Positions 54,099 through 63,397 of a stretch of 64,000 nucleotides of DNA are shown in pieces. Position numbers and translations under genes: made by a program. Origin of the DNA: UBA5603 sp964501315 (GTDB lineage Bacteria; Bacillota_I; Bacilli_A; Izemoplasmatales; Hujiaoplasmataceae). Position 1 is the stretch's first letter. The number at the start of each line of letters is the position of its first letter. The notes under the pieces are model-generated. The model saw only the letters and a program-made list of their open reading frames with translations, ran no database searches and was not told where the DNA came from. The stretch spans positions 6,887 through 70,886 of the forward strand of contig CAZCSO010000008.1 of assembly GCA_964501315.1 (NCBI GenBank). Reading direction: 5' to 3'.

Positions 54099-54666
54099 AT
54101 TTGAAGTACAGTGAATCGACAATTTTTAAATAATCCAACCGCTTGACATACCCTTCGGGTATTTCCTGACCAAATTCGATAAACTCATCGAGTTCAATCG
54201 ATTTTCGACCCGATTTGGCTCGTTGGTAAAATTCAGATACCTTGGATCCGTCCAACAAATACGTTTTTCCTAATTTGGTGAATGCAACAATGATAAACCC
54301 GATTCCTCCATGACGGAGTATGTGTTCTAAGTGCTCCACTTGGTGTGCATGGATGTTCTTAAGTGGAAATGAGGTCTTGCTTTGGGTCTCTTTGGCTTCA
54401 AAATCAATGTATTTACCACGATAGATACCATTATAATCGGTTGTGGATGGAATTTTGTAGTAGGCTTCTGATATTTTTGCAGCACTACGTCGTTCGTAAT
54501 CGACTTTAACCACCTGAATGGGAATCGGTTTTTTGTAAATATATGCAACATCATTGTTGGCATAGTATTCGTTGGTCTCATTGATGGCATTTTCGAGGTT
54601 CATTCCTCGGTTCGCAACCTTAGAGATTGTCGTATGTGATTGTGGTCGTTTCAATGGATAATTCAT
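54097..54666 (-). CDS. recU: Holliday junction resolvase RecU
   Basis: 189 residues. Resolves four-way junctions during recombination repair and chromosome segregation; the Gram-positive counterpart of RuvC. It has the nuclease core YNGIYRGKYIDFEAKETQ, with the Asp and E-x-K metal ligands, and FPLKNIHAHQVEHLEHIL after it. The N-terminal part RGMNLENAINETNEYY is typical. The start at 54666 follows AGGTGA. A penicillin-binding protein gene often sits beside recU in Firmicutes; here it is absent, which is consistent with a wall-less lineage but not proof. Confidence 0.94.
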   Translation of the reverse strand: MNYPLKRPQSHTTISKVANRGMNLENAINETNEYYANNDVAYIYKKPIPIQVVKVDYERRSAAKISEAYYKIPSTTDYNGIYRGKYIDFEAKETQSKTSFPLKNIHAHQVEHLEHILRHGGIGFIIVAFTKLGKTYLLDGSKVSEFYQRAKSGRKSIELDEFIEFGQEIPEGYVKRLDYLKIVDSLYFK

Positions 54667-54849
54667 CCTAACATCACCTGTAATCATTGTATCATACTTA
54701 GTGAAAATACGATAGATTAGGGATTTGAAAAAGAAACGAATTTTATGCTGGATAATAAAGAAATCAAGTAAAATCGTTTCATTGAAGCGAATTTTAGTGT
54801 ATAATACATAAGAATAATAGACATTTCTATTTCGATGAAAGGATTAATA

Positions 54850-56544
54850 ATGAGTCAAATAAAATTTTACGCCCTCGGAGGCCTTGGCGAAAACGGCAAA
54901 AACCTTTACTGTGTTGAAGTCGAAAATCGGATTGCCATCCTCGATGCAGGGCTCAAACATCCCTCTGGGGATTTGCTTGGGATCGATGCCATCGTTCCTG
55001 ATATGAGTTATTTGGAGGCTCGCGCCAATGATATTGAGGGAGTCTTTATTTCCCATGCCCACGATAAGGCCATTGGAGCGCTACCAATGTTGCTATCGAC
55101 GGTTTCCGTCAAAGTATACGCAACGAAATTCGCACTGGCTGTCATCAAGGATTTACTCAAAGAAAACAAGATGAATCCCGATGACTATTCGTTGATTGAA
55201 GTGGACCGAGACCGTCCTATTACGTTACGTCAATTCCAGGTTGTTTTCTTTTCGACAACCCATTCCATTCCGGAAGCGTCCGGAATTGCCATCTTGACCC
55301 GTGAAGGGGCCATTGTCTACACCACCGATTTCACATTTGATCAAAATGGGGGTTCGCTTTACGCCACCGATTTTTCCAAATTGGCCCGTTTCCAAGAGTA
55401 TGGAGTTTTAGCACTCTTGACCGAATCATCCGGAGCGATGACCATCGGTCATTCGACCTCGGATTACCAGCTCATCCAACTGATTCGTCAAACCTTTACC
55501 AAAGCACAAGGCCGAATTATTGTAGCGCTCTACTCCACTGAACTTTCCCACATTCAACGAGTGATCGATGAAGCCATCAAGAATAAGAAGAAGATCTCGA
55601 TCATTGGGCGTAAAGCTCAACGGATGGTTGACATCGCTGAAACCATGGGTTACATTCAAATACCCAAAGATAGCCTCGTCAATCTAAAATACATTGACGA
55701 GACCAATACCAATGATTTTCCTGATGTCGTCTATTTGGTGACGGGAGAACGTCACGAACCGTTCTTTATGTTGCAACGAATGGCAAAAAACTACGATCGT
55801 CTCATAAACTTGACAAAAAATGACACGGTTTTAATGATGTGTCCCCCAATTATCGGAACCGAAAAGATTGCCGCAAAAACCTACGATGCCTTGGCGAGAA
55901 TTGACTTAAATTTGGTTAAAGTAGATAAGAAAATTATGCCGCCCTCTCATGCGTCGATGGAAGATTTGAAACTACTGTATTCGCTCTTAAAACCTAAATA
56001 CATTATCCCCATTAACGGTGAGTATCGTTATTTATTAGCTCAATACCGTTTGGCCATGGAATACGGTTACGATGCCGAACATGCCGTATTGATTGATAAT
56101 GGAGAAGTCGTCACTTTCCAAGAGGGCGTTTTGCAACTAAAACACGATACCGTCATGAATGGTTCAATCATGGTCGATGGAACATTTGATTCAGACATTA
56201 CCGATACCATTATTAAAGAACGTGAAATGCTTTCTCAAGACGGCTTCTTGCTAATCATCGCCAACATTGATGCGCGTGAACGGATTATGTTTAATGAACC
56301 GGAGATTGTCTCGCGTGGTTTCATGTACATGAAAGACAACGAAGAAGTCATCTCGAAGATTGAAGAAATTTATCGATCGGTCACCGAACGTCAATTCGCT
56401 GCCAGGTATATTGACTGGCGGACGTACAAAGAATCCATTCGCGAAGAAGTATCACGGTATCTCTTTAGAGAAACAAAACGAAAACCGGTCGTTATTCCCG
56501 TCATTATCGATACTCAAAGTGATAAAATTTGCAAAGTAATCTAG
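54850..56544 (+). CDS. RNase J paralogue with degraded active site (J2-like)
   Basis: 564 residues with full RNase J order: metallo-beta-lactamase core, beta-CASP domain (NTNDFPDVVYLVTGERHEPF) and the C-terminal linker region. However, the HxHxDH zinc motif reads H69-A-H71-D-K-A74, losing the Asp and last His, and the conserved His in PxHGEYRxL is N389 in PINGEYRYL. The GDFKFD motif is TDFTFD. The ATG at 54850 follows AAAGGA. A TATAAT at 54800-54805 with a weak TTTCAT -35 is a likely promoter. By comparison with J1/J2 pairs of Firmicutes this is probably the structural partner of an active RNase J1 encoded elsewhere. Confidence 0.88.
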   Translation: MSQIKFYALGGLGENGKNLYCVEVENRIAILDAGLKHPSGDLLGIDAIVPDMSYLEARANDIEGVFISHAHDKAIGALPMLLSTVSVKVYATKFALAVIKDLLKENKMNPDDYSLIEVDRDRPITLRQFQVVFFSTTHSIPEASGIAILTREGAIVYTTDFTFDQNGGSLYATDFSKLARFQEYGVLALLTESSGAMTIGHSTSDYQLIQLIRQTFTKAQGRIIVALYSTELSHIQRVIDEAIKNKKKISIIGRKAQRMVDIAETMGYIQIPKDSLVNLKYIDETNTNDFPDVVYLVTGERHEPFFMLQRMAKNYDRLINLTKNDTVLMMCPPIIGTEKIAAKTYDALARIDLNLVKVDKKIMPPSHASMEDLKLLYSLLKPKYIIPINGEYRYLLAQYRLAMEYGYDAEHAVLIDNGEVVTFQEGVLQLKHDTVMNGSIMVDGTFDSDITDTIIKEREMLSQDGFLLIIANIDARERIMFNEPEIVSRGFMYMKDNEEVISKIEEIYRSVTERQFAARYIDWRTYKESIREEVSRYLFRETKRKPVVIPVIIDTQSDKICKVI

Positions 56545-56563
56545 TTTTTTACGTAATATCGTT

Positions 56564-56615
56564 GAGTCTTTTCCTTCAATTCGATGAATTAAATAGAGAA
56601 AAGACTCTTTTTATT
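56564..56615 (+). terminator. Terminator after the RNase J gene
   Basis: GAGTCTTTTC (56564-56573) pairs with GAAAAGACTC (56598-56607), then a long T-rich tail. The rest of the gap to 56714 is A+T-rich and holds no gene that I can support. Confidence 0.8.
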
Positions 56616-56714
56616 TTTTTATTATCGGAGATTATATTGTTTTTTATAGTGAATAATGATAAAACAATAGTGACAAATTTAATATATAAGAACTCTTGAT
56701 GAAAGGATAAGACT

Positions 56715-58229
56715 GTGAAAAAGACTTTAATCTGTTTTCTTTTTATACTTATGATAGTAACTTTTATTTCGTGTCATTCATTGACTACCAATGAAACGAC
56801 GACACAAACGGAGTCATCATCTACAAGCCAGACTTCATTAACCAATTCTGTACCGAGTAGTCAGTCGACCGTGACAGATCATCTCATCGAGGGGTTATCG
56901 CAAGCTGAGATTGATTTAATTAAGGATGAGACTGTGACCCTGAATCTGTCTTTTTATTTGGGTTCCAACCAGACGGATGATTTGATAGAAATGGCCGCAG
57001 ATTTTGAAGAACGTTATCCCAACGTTACCATCATTCTCGACCGAAAACAATCGGATGATAGTGTCGTTTCTGAATTTAAAACCAATGCTTTTTTATCTTC
57101 AAAATCGGACCTTATTTTAGCTGATCAGGACTATCTCGCATTGGCGACACCATTATTTTCATCGATAGAAGCGTACTCACTCAGTCATGCAGAAATCGAC
57201 GGGCACATTATTGGCATTGATGAGACGGTAATTGAAGAAGATTATTTTTCGATTTATGATTTTGAAGATGAAAAAGTAACTTTTCCATTCACGCGGAAGT
57301 CTCAGCTTATCTTTGCGAACCGAGACATGATGTCTCAATACGCAACCCAATTACAAACGTTGGATATAAACGTTACAAACGATGGGTATTTGATGAGTGG
57401 GTTTAAACTGGGATTCGATGATTTACAAAACATTAAAACGATCTATTCTAGCAATCCAGTATTGACCCTTGAAGATTCGTATCGAACGCTTTCAAGTTGG
57501 TTGTATGAAGTCAATGGTTCATTACTTAACGGATCAAGTTATGTCATCAATACTCAAGAAAGTCGTGATTTCATGTCACAATTAAGAACACTTTCTCAAA
57601 CACGGGTTATCGACCTTGCTTCAACGTATAGCAGTGAAGCCTTCAATCAAGAACAAACCCTATTAGCTGTCTCTGATGTTGAATCATTACGATATATGGT
57701 TACGAATTCAGAATTTGAGGTAGATATTTATCCGATGATTAAATTGAATGATGCGAGCGAGTTTTTTTATGGTTCTGATTTTGCCATTAATGATTATAGT
57801 TCTGATGCGGAAAAGTTATATTCATGGTTATTTATTCGTTACGCGACGGATTTGAATGAACACTATCTTGATTTTTGTATAAACAATGGGTACTCACCCA
57901 TCCAAAAACTTACTTTATTACAAGAATATAATGATTATCAAAATTTATTAGCGTTGTTTCAAGATTTTTATTCTTCATCGGGGGCACCTTCGTGGTTAGG
58001 AGATGATTTCGATTGGACGACGCTACACTATGCGACGATACAGCGAATGTACCAATATATGCGAACCTCAATAAGACCATTTATGGGATTTATTGACATC
58101 AATACGAATAATATTACGACGAAACGAAACGCATGGCAGGATGCCATGGAATCGATCTTATTTGATAATGAAACGAATTCATCCTTTGAATCGATTTCAG
58201 TAACGCTAGAGTCAATCCTTAATGATTAG
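56715..58229 (+). CDS. Solute-binding-like surface lipoprotein
   Basis: 504 residues beginning with GTG (GAAAGGA upstream). Signal peptide ends FISC, lipid C20; then a Ser/Thr-rich linker to ~residue 55. The mature part resembles family 1 sugar-binding proteins: VTLNLSFYLGSNQTDDLIEMAADFEE and YPNVTIIL at the start, LILADQDYLALATPLFSS, and a helical second lobe. No ABC permease or ATPase is nearby, so it either works with a distant transporter or has another surface role. A second large lipoprotein follows 38 bases later. Assignment to the binding-protein fold is by pattern only. Confidence 0.75.
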   Translation: MKKTLICFLFILMIVTFISCHSLTTNETTTQTESSSTSQTSLTNSVPSSQSTVTDHLIEGLSQAEIDLIKDETVTLNLSFYLGSNQTDDLIEMAADFEERYPNVTIILDRKQSDDSVVSEFKTNAFLSSKSDLILADQDYLALATPLFSSIEAYSLSHAEIDGHIIGIDETVIEEDYFSIYDFEDEKVTFPFTRKSQLIFANRDMMSQYATQLQTLDINVTNDGYLMSGFKLGFDDLQNIKTIYSSNPVLTLEDSYRTLSSWLYEVNGSLLNGSSYVINTQESRDFMSQLRTLSQTRVIDLASTYSSEAFNQEQTLLAVSDVESLRYMVTNSEFEVDIYPMIKLNDASEFFYGSDFAINDYSSDAEKLYSWLFIRYATDLNEHYLDFCINNGYSPIQKLTLLQEYNDYQNLLALFQDFYSSSGAPSWLGDDFDWTTLHYATIQRMYQYMRTSIRPFMGFIDINTNNITTKRNAWQDAMESILFDNETNSSFESISVTLESILND

Positions 58230-58267
58230 CCAAAAGAATTTTGAGTAATTATTCTACTGGAGGCACT

Positions 58268-61200
58268 ATGAGAAAAAGTATTATGGCACTAGGAATATTC
58301 GTTTTAGTGGCATTGGTAGGTTGTACGTCTTCAACATCCACCACCACGAATACGACAACGTCAACATCGACGACAACAACATCGTCGATTTCAACAACGG
58401 AAACGTATGAGGTCGTCGACGACTCTAATTATATAAGTCTTTTAAATACGTTTTCAATTGTGGATGAGGCCACTGATTATGATTTCAACGCACAAACATT
58501 ATCCTTGTACAAAGATATCCGAAACGTATCCATTCCCTATGTGGATGTAACCGAATTTCTAGCGTTGGTTGCGCCGGGATTATTGCCTTTTGAATTAGAG
58601 GTCTTTGAAACAGCAGTCGTAACCATACCCTATACGGATGACTTCACCTACACCTTAACCATTAACCCACACACCAACACGTTAACATTCAACGATTTTT
58701 CGTTTATTACCGCGATTTCTTCATCTGGGAATTCGGTTTATGAGTCGAATGTACAGTTGATTGATTATCAGGTAGAGGGCTCATCCTCGCTTTCGATTGA
58801 TCTGGATGATTATCAATTGGATTGTTTGTACACTTCCGATGGCATCTTTCTTCCTTTTGACGTCGCCAACTATGTTTTGACTGGCTATTCCATCAATTTG
58901 TATCGAAAAGGCGAGTCGATTTATTTATTCGATGATTTGACTAATATGGGTTCTGTCCTTAATGAGTCGATGGGAATGTCGCCGATTTCACAAACCGATA
59001 TGGTCGACTACACCAACCGGATTGCGGCTCTGTTTTTCGATTATTTTTATGGTTTAACTTCGGATAATAAAGCCAATACCTTCCATGATAACTTTGATGA
59101 ACTCGATGAAACGACACGGACCTCCATTCCCAGGTATGATGAAAAATTCCAACGATTTATTTATTCCATTGATGATCTTCATACCACGATTTACGATTAT
59201 GGATACAATCGTACCATCGTTAGTACATCCATTGAACCAAGTCCGTATTCTCGCACAGTTTTATACTATAATGAATTTGTCAATAGTTGTCTTTTTGTGA
59301 GTGACGCTGGCCCGTTTTATTTTTATGATCAAGGTGATTATTACATCCTTAAGATTAATCAATTTGATTTAGATACCAAAGATTTATTAGCAGAAGCGTT
59401 GAATGACATTGATCCCGAAAAAGATATTTTCATCGATTTGTCATGCAATGGCGGTGGAGCAATCGTTGGGGTACTTGAATTGCTATCGTATATGACGAAC
59501 GAACCCATTGTATTGAGCTACATGAACGGAACAACCAAAGCAATCTATCAAGAAACGTATCAAGCGGAGACTCCAAGAGCATTATCCAACCGTTTCGTTG
59601 TTCTTGCGTCCCGTGTTACCTTCAGCGCTGCCAATCTGTTTGTTTCGCTTGTACAAGACATGGATTTAGCGATGGTCATCGGCACGAAGACGACTGGCGG
59701 AGCGGCTGCCGTAACATATGGGGTTTTTCCGAATAACCTGATTATGAGTTATTCATCGAACATTGTTTTTCTCAATCAAGAACTGGAATCGATCGAGATG
59801 GGGATTACTCCGGATTACGAATTTGCGCATCGCGTATCGAATCTCGAAGCCGTGGAAAAATATTATTCATTTTTTAGATCGGAAGCGACCTACCTACTAT
59901 CCAATCAATCTTCATTCGAAGCGGTCGATATCAGGCTATCTAATCTCATCACCCCCAGTGATTTTCAAGTTCATGGATTCACCATTGAAGTTTACGATGC
60001 CTTTAATGATCGTATTATCGAGAGTTTTGACATAACAGGCTCATCGTTTTCCATACAGGAATTCATAACGGATACGACCCGATTAATCGAACTGAGCGTT
60101 CACTGTCATTATTCGTATCATAATATCGACGCATCCGAAGTCATTTATCATGATTATATTGATGAACTACCGGACCGACTTTCAGATCCTGCCTATGAAT
60201 TACCCATTGATGAACTCTATGAGACGACCAAGTCGGATTTATACGATGTCGATATTGTACAAATTGTAATTACCGAAGCCGATATGTATCGTCTTTTGAT
60301 CAATGGTTTGTATAGTTATGATTATGCAGGGAACCTTTACAACGATCAAGGCGAGTTTATTGAAAAAAATAATGATTTTTATTTGGTGCCGGGAACGTAT
60401 TTCCTAGAGCTCAACTTGGATGAAATCGAATTTGACTATACCGTATTAGTTCAATGTCTGAATGATGATACCATTCTAGGTACACCTCTCCTAGTCGAAG
60501 AAGGTCATCAATCGCTCACGCTTAACTTCGATTATGTTGGCGATAATGAATGGATTGAATTCACGGTTCCAGAAGAAATGTTCGTAACCTTTTCCGGTAC
60601 GTATTCAGTCGCAATATCCTATAAGATAACCGATCAATACGATCGACCGTACCTTTCTACGGATTCGACGCTTTTGCTCAATCAACCTAAAACGATTTTG
60701 TTACCAAAGGGTGACTATCATCTTAAGTTTACCACAGCGATAAATCCTCGAATAATGACGTTGTCGATTGATTCAACCATCGCGGTTGGCGATATTCCCG
60801 GTGATGTCTTGCTCGATTCAGAAAACTATGGCGTGTTAACGCCAGGAACCCTCAACTTGACGTTTGAGGGTTTGTGGGACCGAGACGTCTATGTATACGA
60901 AACGGCATCGGATGTCATAGCCTATTTCACGAATACCAGTAAAATTCGTATGGGCATCATCATTGACGGTACCATACAAACCAAAGGCATTGATGAACCG
61001 TATTTCTTGACAGCGGGAACACATTATTTCATCTTCATTGTGAACACGACTACGATTCCCTACATGACTCCGATTGATTTTGTTGTGGTTGAGGACCAAA
61101 GCAATGAATCCACGATGATTCCCATTACCTTCGGTACGCCTTTTACGACCGTTATTGAACAAGATAACGATATTGACTACTTCACGTTCCATGTCGATTC

Positions 61201-61735
61201 GCTAACGCATTTTTCATTGACTTCGGTTGATTCATTATCGTCCACCGTTCAAATTTTGACGTCTTCAGGCGACCTTTTATACATGAAAGATGGCGGTAAA
61301 TTCAATTTTCAATTGGATGAAGGCGATTATGTCTTCAAAGTATATGAAAATATTTCAGAACTTAACCGGGTATTGACCTTTCAATTTACGATTACTCCCT
61401 TTGAATCGGACGACATGGATCCAAATCTTCCTTATTTATCAGATTCGTACTATCGACATTTTATCGGTGAAGTATCGTTATTAAATCAAGTCAATGGAAT
61501 TATCGACTTTAAGAATGATTTTGATTTTGTTATTTTTGAGGTGACTGAAGTAGGGAGTTATGAGTTTTACTTTTCAGGCAATGCCACTGCGTATTTAATG
61601 GATTCTTCAAATAACGCTACACGATTACGAGATGATTGGGAATACGACTTAACGGTCGGAATCTATTATGTGTATTTTTATAGCGACTATAGTGATCCTG
61701 TGACCTATCGATGGGCTTTCATGAAAGTTGATTAA
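58268..61735 (+). CDS. Giant S41-peptidase-like surface lipoprotein
   Basis: 1155 residues from the ATG at 58268 (TGGAGG upstream). Lipobox VALVGC, lipid C19, Thr/Ser linker to ~45. The central part is like S41 (tail-specific) proteases: FIDLSCNGGGAIVGVLELL, the nucleophile S453 in RVTFSAANLF, and VIGTKTTGGAAAVTYG. The C-terminal ~550 residues contain several beta-sandwich segments that repeat a pattern like PPC domains (WIEFTVPEEMFVTFSGTYS; DYFTFHVDSLTHFSLTSVD; DFVIFEVTEVGSYEFYFSG). No PDZ domain is obvious. It likely cuts peptides outside the cell, with C-terminal domains for substrate or surface binding. It may be in one transcript with the lipoprotein before it. Confidence 0.85.
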   Translation: MRKSIMALGIFVLVALVGCTSSTSTTTNTTTSTSTTTTSSISTTETYEVVDDSNYISLLNTFSIVDEATDYDFNAQTLSLYKDIRNVSIPYVDVTEFLALVAPGLLPFELEVFETAVVTIPYTDDFTYTLTINPHTNTLTFNDFSFITAISSSGNSVYESNVQLIDYQVEGSSSLSIDLDDYQLDCLYTSDGIFLPFDVANYVLTGYSINLYRKGESIYLFDDLTNMGSVLNESMGMSPISQTDMVDYTNRIAALFFDYFYGLTSDNKANTFHDNFDELDETTRTSIPRYDEKFQRFIYSIDDLHTTIYDYGYNRTIVSTSIEPSPYSRTVLYYNEFVNSCLFVSDAGPFYFYDQGDYYILKINQFDLDTKDLLAEALNDIDPEKDIFIDLSCNGGGAIVGVLELLSYMTNEPIVLSYMNGTTKAIYQETYQAETPRALSNRFVVLASRVTFSAANLFVSLVQDMDLAMVIGTKTTGGAAAVTYGVFPNNLIMSYSSNIVFLNQELESIEMGITPDYEFAHRVSNLEAVEKYYSFFRSEATYLLSNQSSFEAVDIRLSNLITPSDFQVHGFTIEVYDAFNDRIIESFDITGSSFSIQEFITDTTRLIELSVHCHYSYHNIDASEVIYHDYIDELPDRLSDPAYELPIDELYETTKSDLYDVDIVQIVITEADMYRLLINGLYSYDYAGNLYNDQGEFIEKNNDFYLVPGTYFLELNLDEIEFDYTVLVQCLNDDTILGTPLLVEEGHQSLTLNFDYVGDNEWIEFTVPEEMFVTFSGTYSVAISYKITDQYDRPYLSTDSTLLLNQPKTILLPKGDYHLKFTTAINPRIMTLSIDSTIAVGDIPGDVLLDSENYGVLTPGTLNLTFEGLWDRDVYVYETASDVIAYFTNTSKIRMGIIIDGTIQTKGIDEPYFLTAGTHYFIFIVNTTTIPYMTPIDFVVVEDQSNESTMIPITFGTPFTTVIEQDNDIDYFTFHVDSLTHFSLTSVDSLSSTVQILTSSGDLLYMKDGGKFNFQLDEGDYVFKVYENISELNRVLTFQFTITPFESDDMDPNLPYLSDSYYRHFIGEVSLLNQVNGIIDFKNDFDFVIFEVTEVGSYEFYFSGNATAYLMDSSNNATRLRDDWEYDLTVGIYYVYFYSDYSDPVTYRWAFMKVD

Positions 61736-61745
61736 ATTTTTTATT

Positions 61746-61777
61746 AAGCAGAGCCGAAATGCTTTGCTTTTTTTTAT
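61746..61777 (+). terminator. Terminator after the S41-like gene
   Basis: AAGCAGAGC, loop CGAAAT, GCTTTGCTT with one wobble pair, then a T run. Confidence 0.75.
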
Positions 61778-61806
61778 TGAATCAATAAATAATTTATTTG
61801 AGCCTC

Positions 61807-61835
61807 TTGTTTTTTTATAAGGATTGGCATACTAT
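61807..61835 (+). promoter_or_regulatory. Probable promoter of the small membrane protein gene
   Basis: TTGTTT (61807-61812), 17 bases, TACTAT (61830-61835). The ~110 bases from here to the start codon form an untranslated leader with no structure that I can name. Confidence 0.45.
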
Positions 61836-61946
61836 AGATAATAATCAATCATCAGAAATTGTGTTAATTATTATACAAACCATTGTTATGAGATGCCTTG
61901 GCGATAATTGCACATTTTTAAGATGAACTATAAGGCGAGGTATTCA

Positions 61947-62186
61947 ATGTTTAGCGATCGTGAAATCAGTGTAGGAACATGGATTATTTTTTGGTTTATT
62001 ATGGCAATTCCGATTATCAATGTTATTGCATTTCTGTTTATTTTGTTTTCGAGCGATACCAACAAAACGCTTCAAAACATGTTAAAGGCACAAATTGTTT
62101 TGATAATAATCATGGTTTTGTTGTTTATGACGTTGCTTGCGCCACTTTGGCGTCAGATCATCGAAATTATTCAAACATCATTTTAG
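61947..62186 (+). CDS. Small two-helix membrane protein
   Basis: 79 residues from the ATG at 61947, which has GGCGAGG six bases upstream; in-frame starts at 61908 (TTG) and 61923 (ATG) lack such a site. Two hydrophobic helices (~10-34 and 47-66) are joined by SSDTNKTLQNMLKAQ, and the end is short and charged. The pattern GTWIIFWFIMAIPIINVIAFLFILF is seen in many small uncharacterised Firmicutes membrane proteins. No function is assigned. It is a single-gene transcript between two terminators. Confidence 0.7.
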   Translation: MFSDREISVGTWIIFWFIMAIPIINVIAFLFILFSSDTNKTLQNMLKAQIVLIIIMVLLFMTLLAPLWRQIIEIIQTSF

Positions 62187-62208
62187 AGGTTTTTTTGATT
62201 CTTTAGGG

Positions 62209-62250
62209 AAACCCATCCTATTTTTAACTGATAAGATGGGTTTTTGTTTT
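62209..62250 (+). terminator. Terminator after the small membrane protein gene
   Basis: AAACCCATC (62209-62217) and GATGGGTTT (62235-62243) with a large loop, then Ts. Confidence 0.75.
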
Positions 62251-62281
62251 GACGATTTTTATCTTCGATTGTTACCGATAA

Positions 62282-62290
62282 TGGTATAAT
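62282..62290 (+). promoter_or_regulatory. Extended -10 promoter of the DUF2200/deacetylase/SGNH genes
   Basis: TGG followed by TATAAT (62285-62290); no clear -35 box. Confidence 0.6.
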
Positions 62291-62330
62291 AATACGTAGT
62301 AGTAATGAATCCCTACATGAGGTGAAAAGG

Positions 62331-62702
62331 ATGAACAACACCCGTCTATATTCTACCCCGTTTTGTCAGATTTATGCGCTTTATGTAGCGAAAGCTACTC
62401 GCAAAAATCGCAATGAAGAAGAAGTCCGTCACGTAGTGCAATGGTTGACGGGCTATTCAGAAGAAATGCTAAATCATCATCTTACTAAACAAATTTCCGT
62501 AAGCGATTTTTTTGCGTTTGCGCCCATGATCAATGAGCGATCCCTCTTCATCCACGGCGTTATCTGTAAGGTTAACATCGACACCATCGCGGATCCGCTT
62601 ATGAAAAAAATACGATGTCTGGATAAAATGATTGACGATTTGGCAAAAGGCAAATCGATTGGTTCAATCATTCCAAACGAACCAACGAAAGAAGAGAACT
62701 AA
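62331..62702 (+). CDS. DUF2200-family protein
   Basis: 123 residues from the ATG at 62331, with GAGGTG upstream; the GTG at 62322 is part of that site. The sequence follows the DUF2200 pattern: start MNNTRLYSTPFCQIYALYVAKA, given in two parts here as MNNTRLYSTPF and QIYALYVAKA, then VRHVVQWLTGYSEEML, SVSDFFAFAPMIN and DPLMKKIRCLDKMIDDLAKG. A small cytoplasmic protein, function unknown. A polysaccharide deacetylase starts 5 bases after the stop. Confidence 0.88.
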   Translation: MNNTRLYSTPFCQIYALYVAKATRKNRNEEEVRHVVQWLTGYSEEMLNHHLTKQISVSDFFAFAPMINERSLFIHGVICKVNIDTIADPLMKKIRCLDKMIDDLAKGKSIGSIIPNEPTKEEN

Positions 62703-62706
62703 TCGT

Positions 62707-63396
62707 ATGTGGACAGATAATTACCAAAAGGCCGTCACATTCAGCTACGACGACGGCGTCGTTCAAGACCGCCGATTAGTTGAATTGCTTAATCGCTATC
62801 ACCTAAAGGCAACCTTTAACATCAACACACAACTTCAGCCTGCAAAGGATACATTTTGGATTGAAAATACCCATGTAGACCATTTGAGCATCGATGAAAT
62901 GATATCACTTTATCGTGGACATGAAGTCGCATCGCATTCTCAGACGCATCCTGATTTGACGAAACTCACCGACCAAGCGTTGATTGAGGAAATCAAGGGG
63001 GATGCCAATACCATTCAACTGCGTTTTGACAAACAACCCTTAGGGTTTGTCTACCCTTTTGGATCGTACAATGACTCCGTCGTTGATTATCTAAAGAAAG
63101 CCGGATTTCGGTATGCCCGCACCGTTGAATCCAATTATCGTTTCGATCTTCAAACGGACTTATTGAGGTTTCAGCCGACGTGCCATCACAATGACCCGAA
63201 ACTCAGTGATTTGGTCGATGAATTTTTAGCTGCCCAACCCACAAAACCCATGATTCTCTATATTTGGGGACACAGTTATGAATTCGACGTTGATAATAAC
63301 TGGGATCATATTGAATCAATCTTTAAGCGTTTAGCGAATCGACCGGAACTATATTACGGCACCAACGAAGACGTACTACTTATAGAAGGGAAATAA
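62707..63396 (+). CDS. NodB-type polysaccharide deacetylase family protein
   Basis: 230 residues. Carbohydrate esterase 4 motifs: TFSYDDG (catalytic Asp pair), the zinc histidines in ASHSQTHPDL, and the substrate-groove FVYPFGSYNDSV. There is no signal peptide or membrane anchor, so it either acts inside the cell or is not a wall enzyme; this is unlike most peptidoglycan or chitin deacetylases. The start at 62707 begins at the family domain itself; the longer open frame overlaps the DUF2200 gene. The ribosome-binding site is weak, suggesting coupled translation. SGNH hydrolase follows after one base. Confidence 0.88.
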   Translation: MWTDNYQKAVTFSYDDGVVQDRRLVELLNRYHLKATFNINTQLQPAKDTFWIENTHVDHLSIDEMISLYRGHEVASHSQTHPDLTKLTDQALIEEIKGDANTIQLRFDKQPLGFVYPFGSYNDSVVDYLKKAGFRYARTVESNYRFDLQTDLLRFQPTCHHNDPKLSDLVDEFLAAQPTKPMILYIWGHSYEFDVDNNWDHIESIFKRLANRPELYYGTNEDVLLIEGK

Positions 63397-63397
63397 C

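Noticed and set aside
61736..61946. Possible small RNA or extra gene in the gap before the small membrane protein
   Set aside because: Only a terminator, a moderate promoter and an A+T-rich leader are visible; no conserved RNA motif or supported reading frame.
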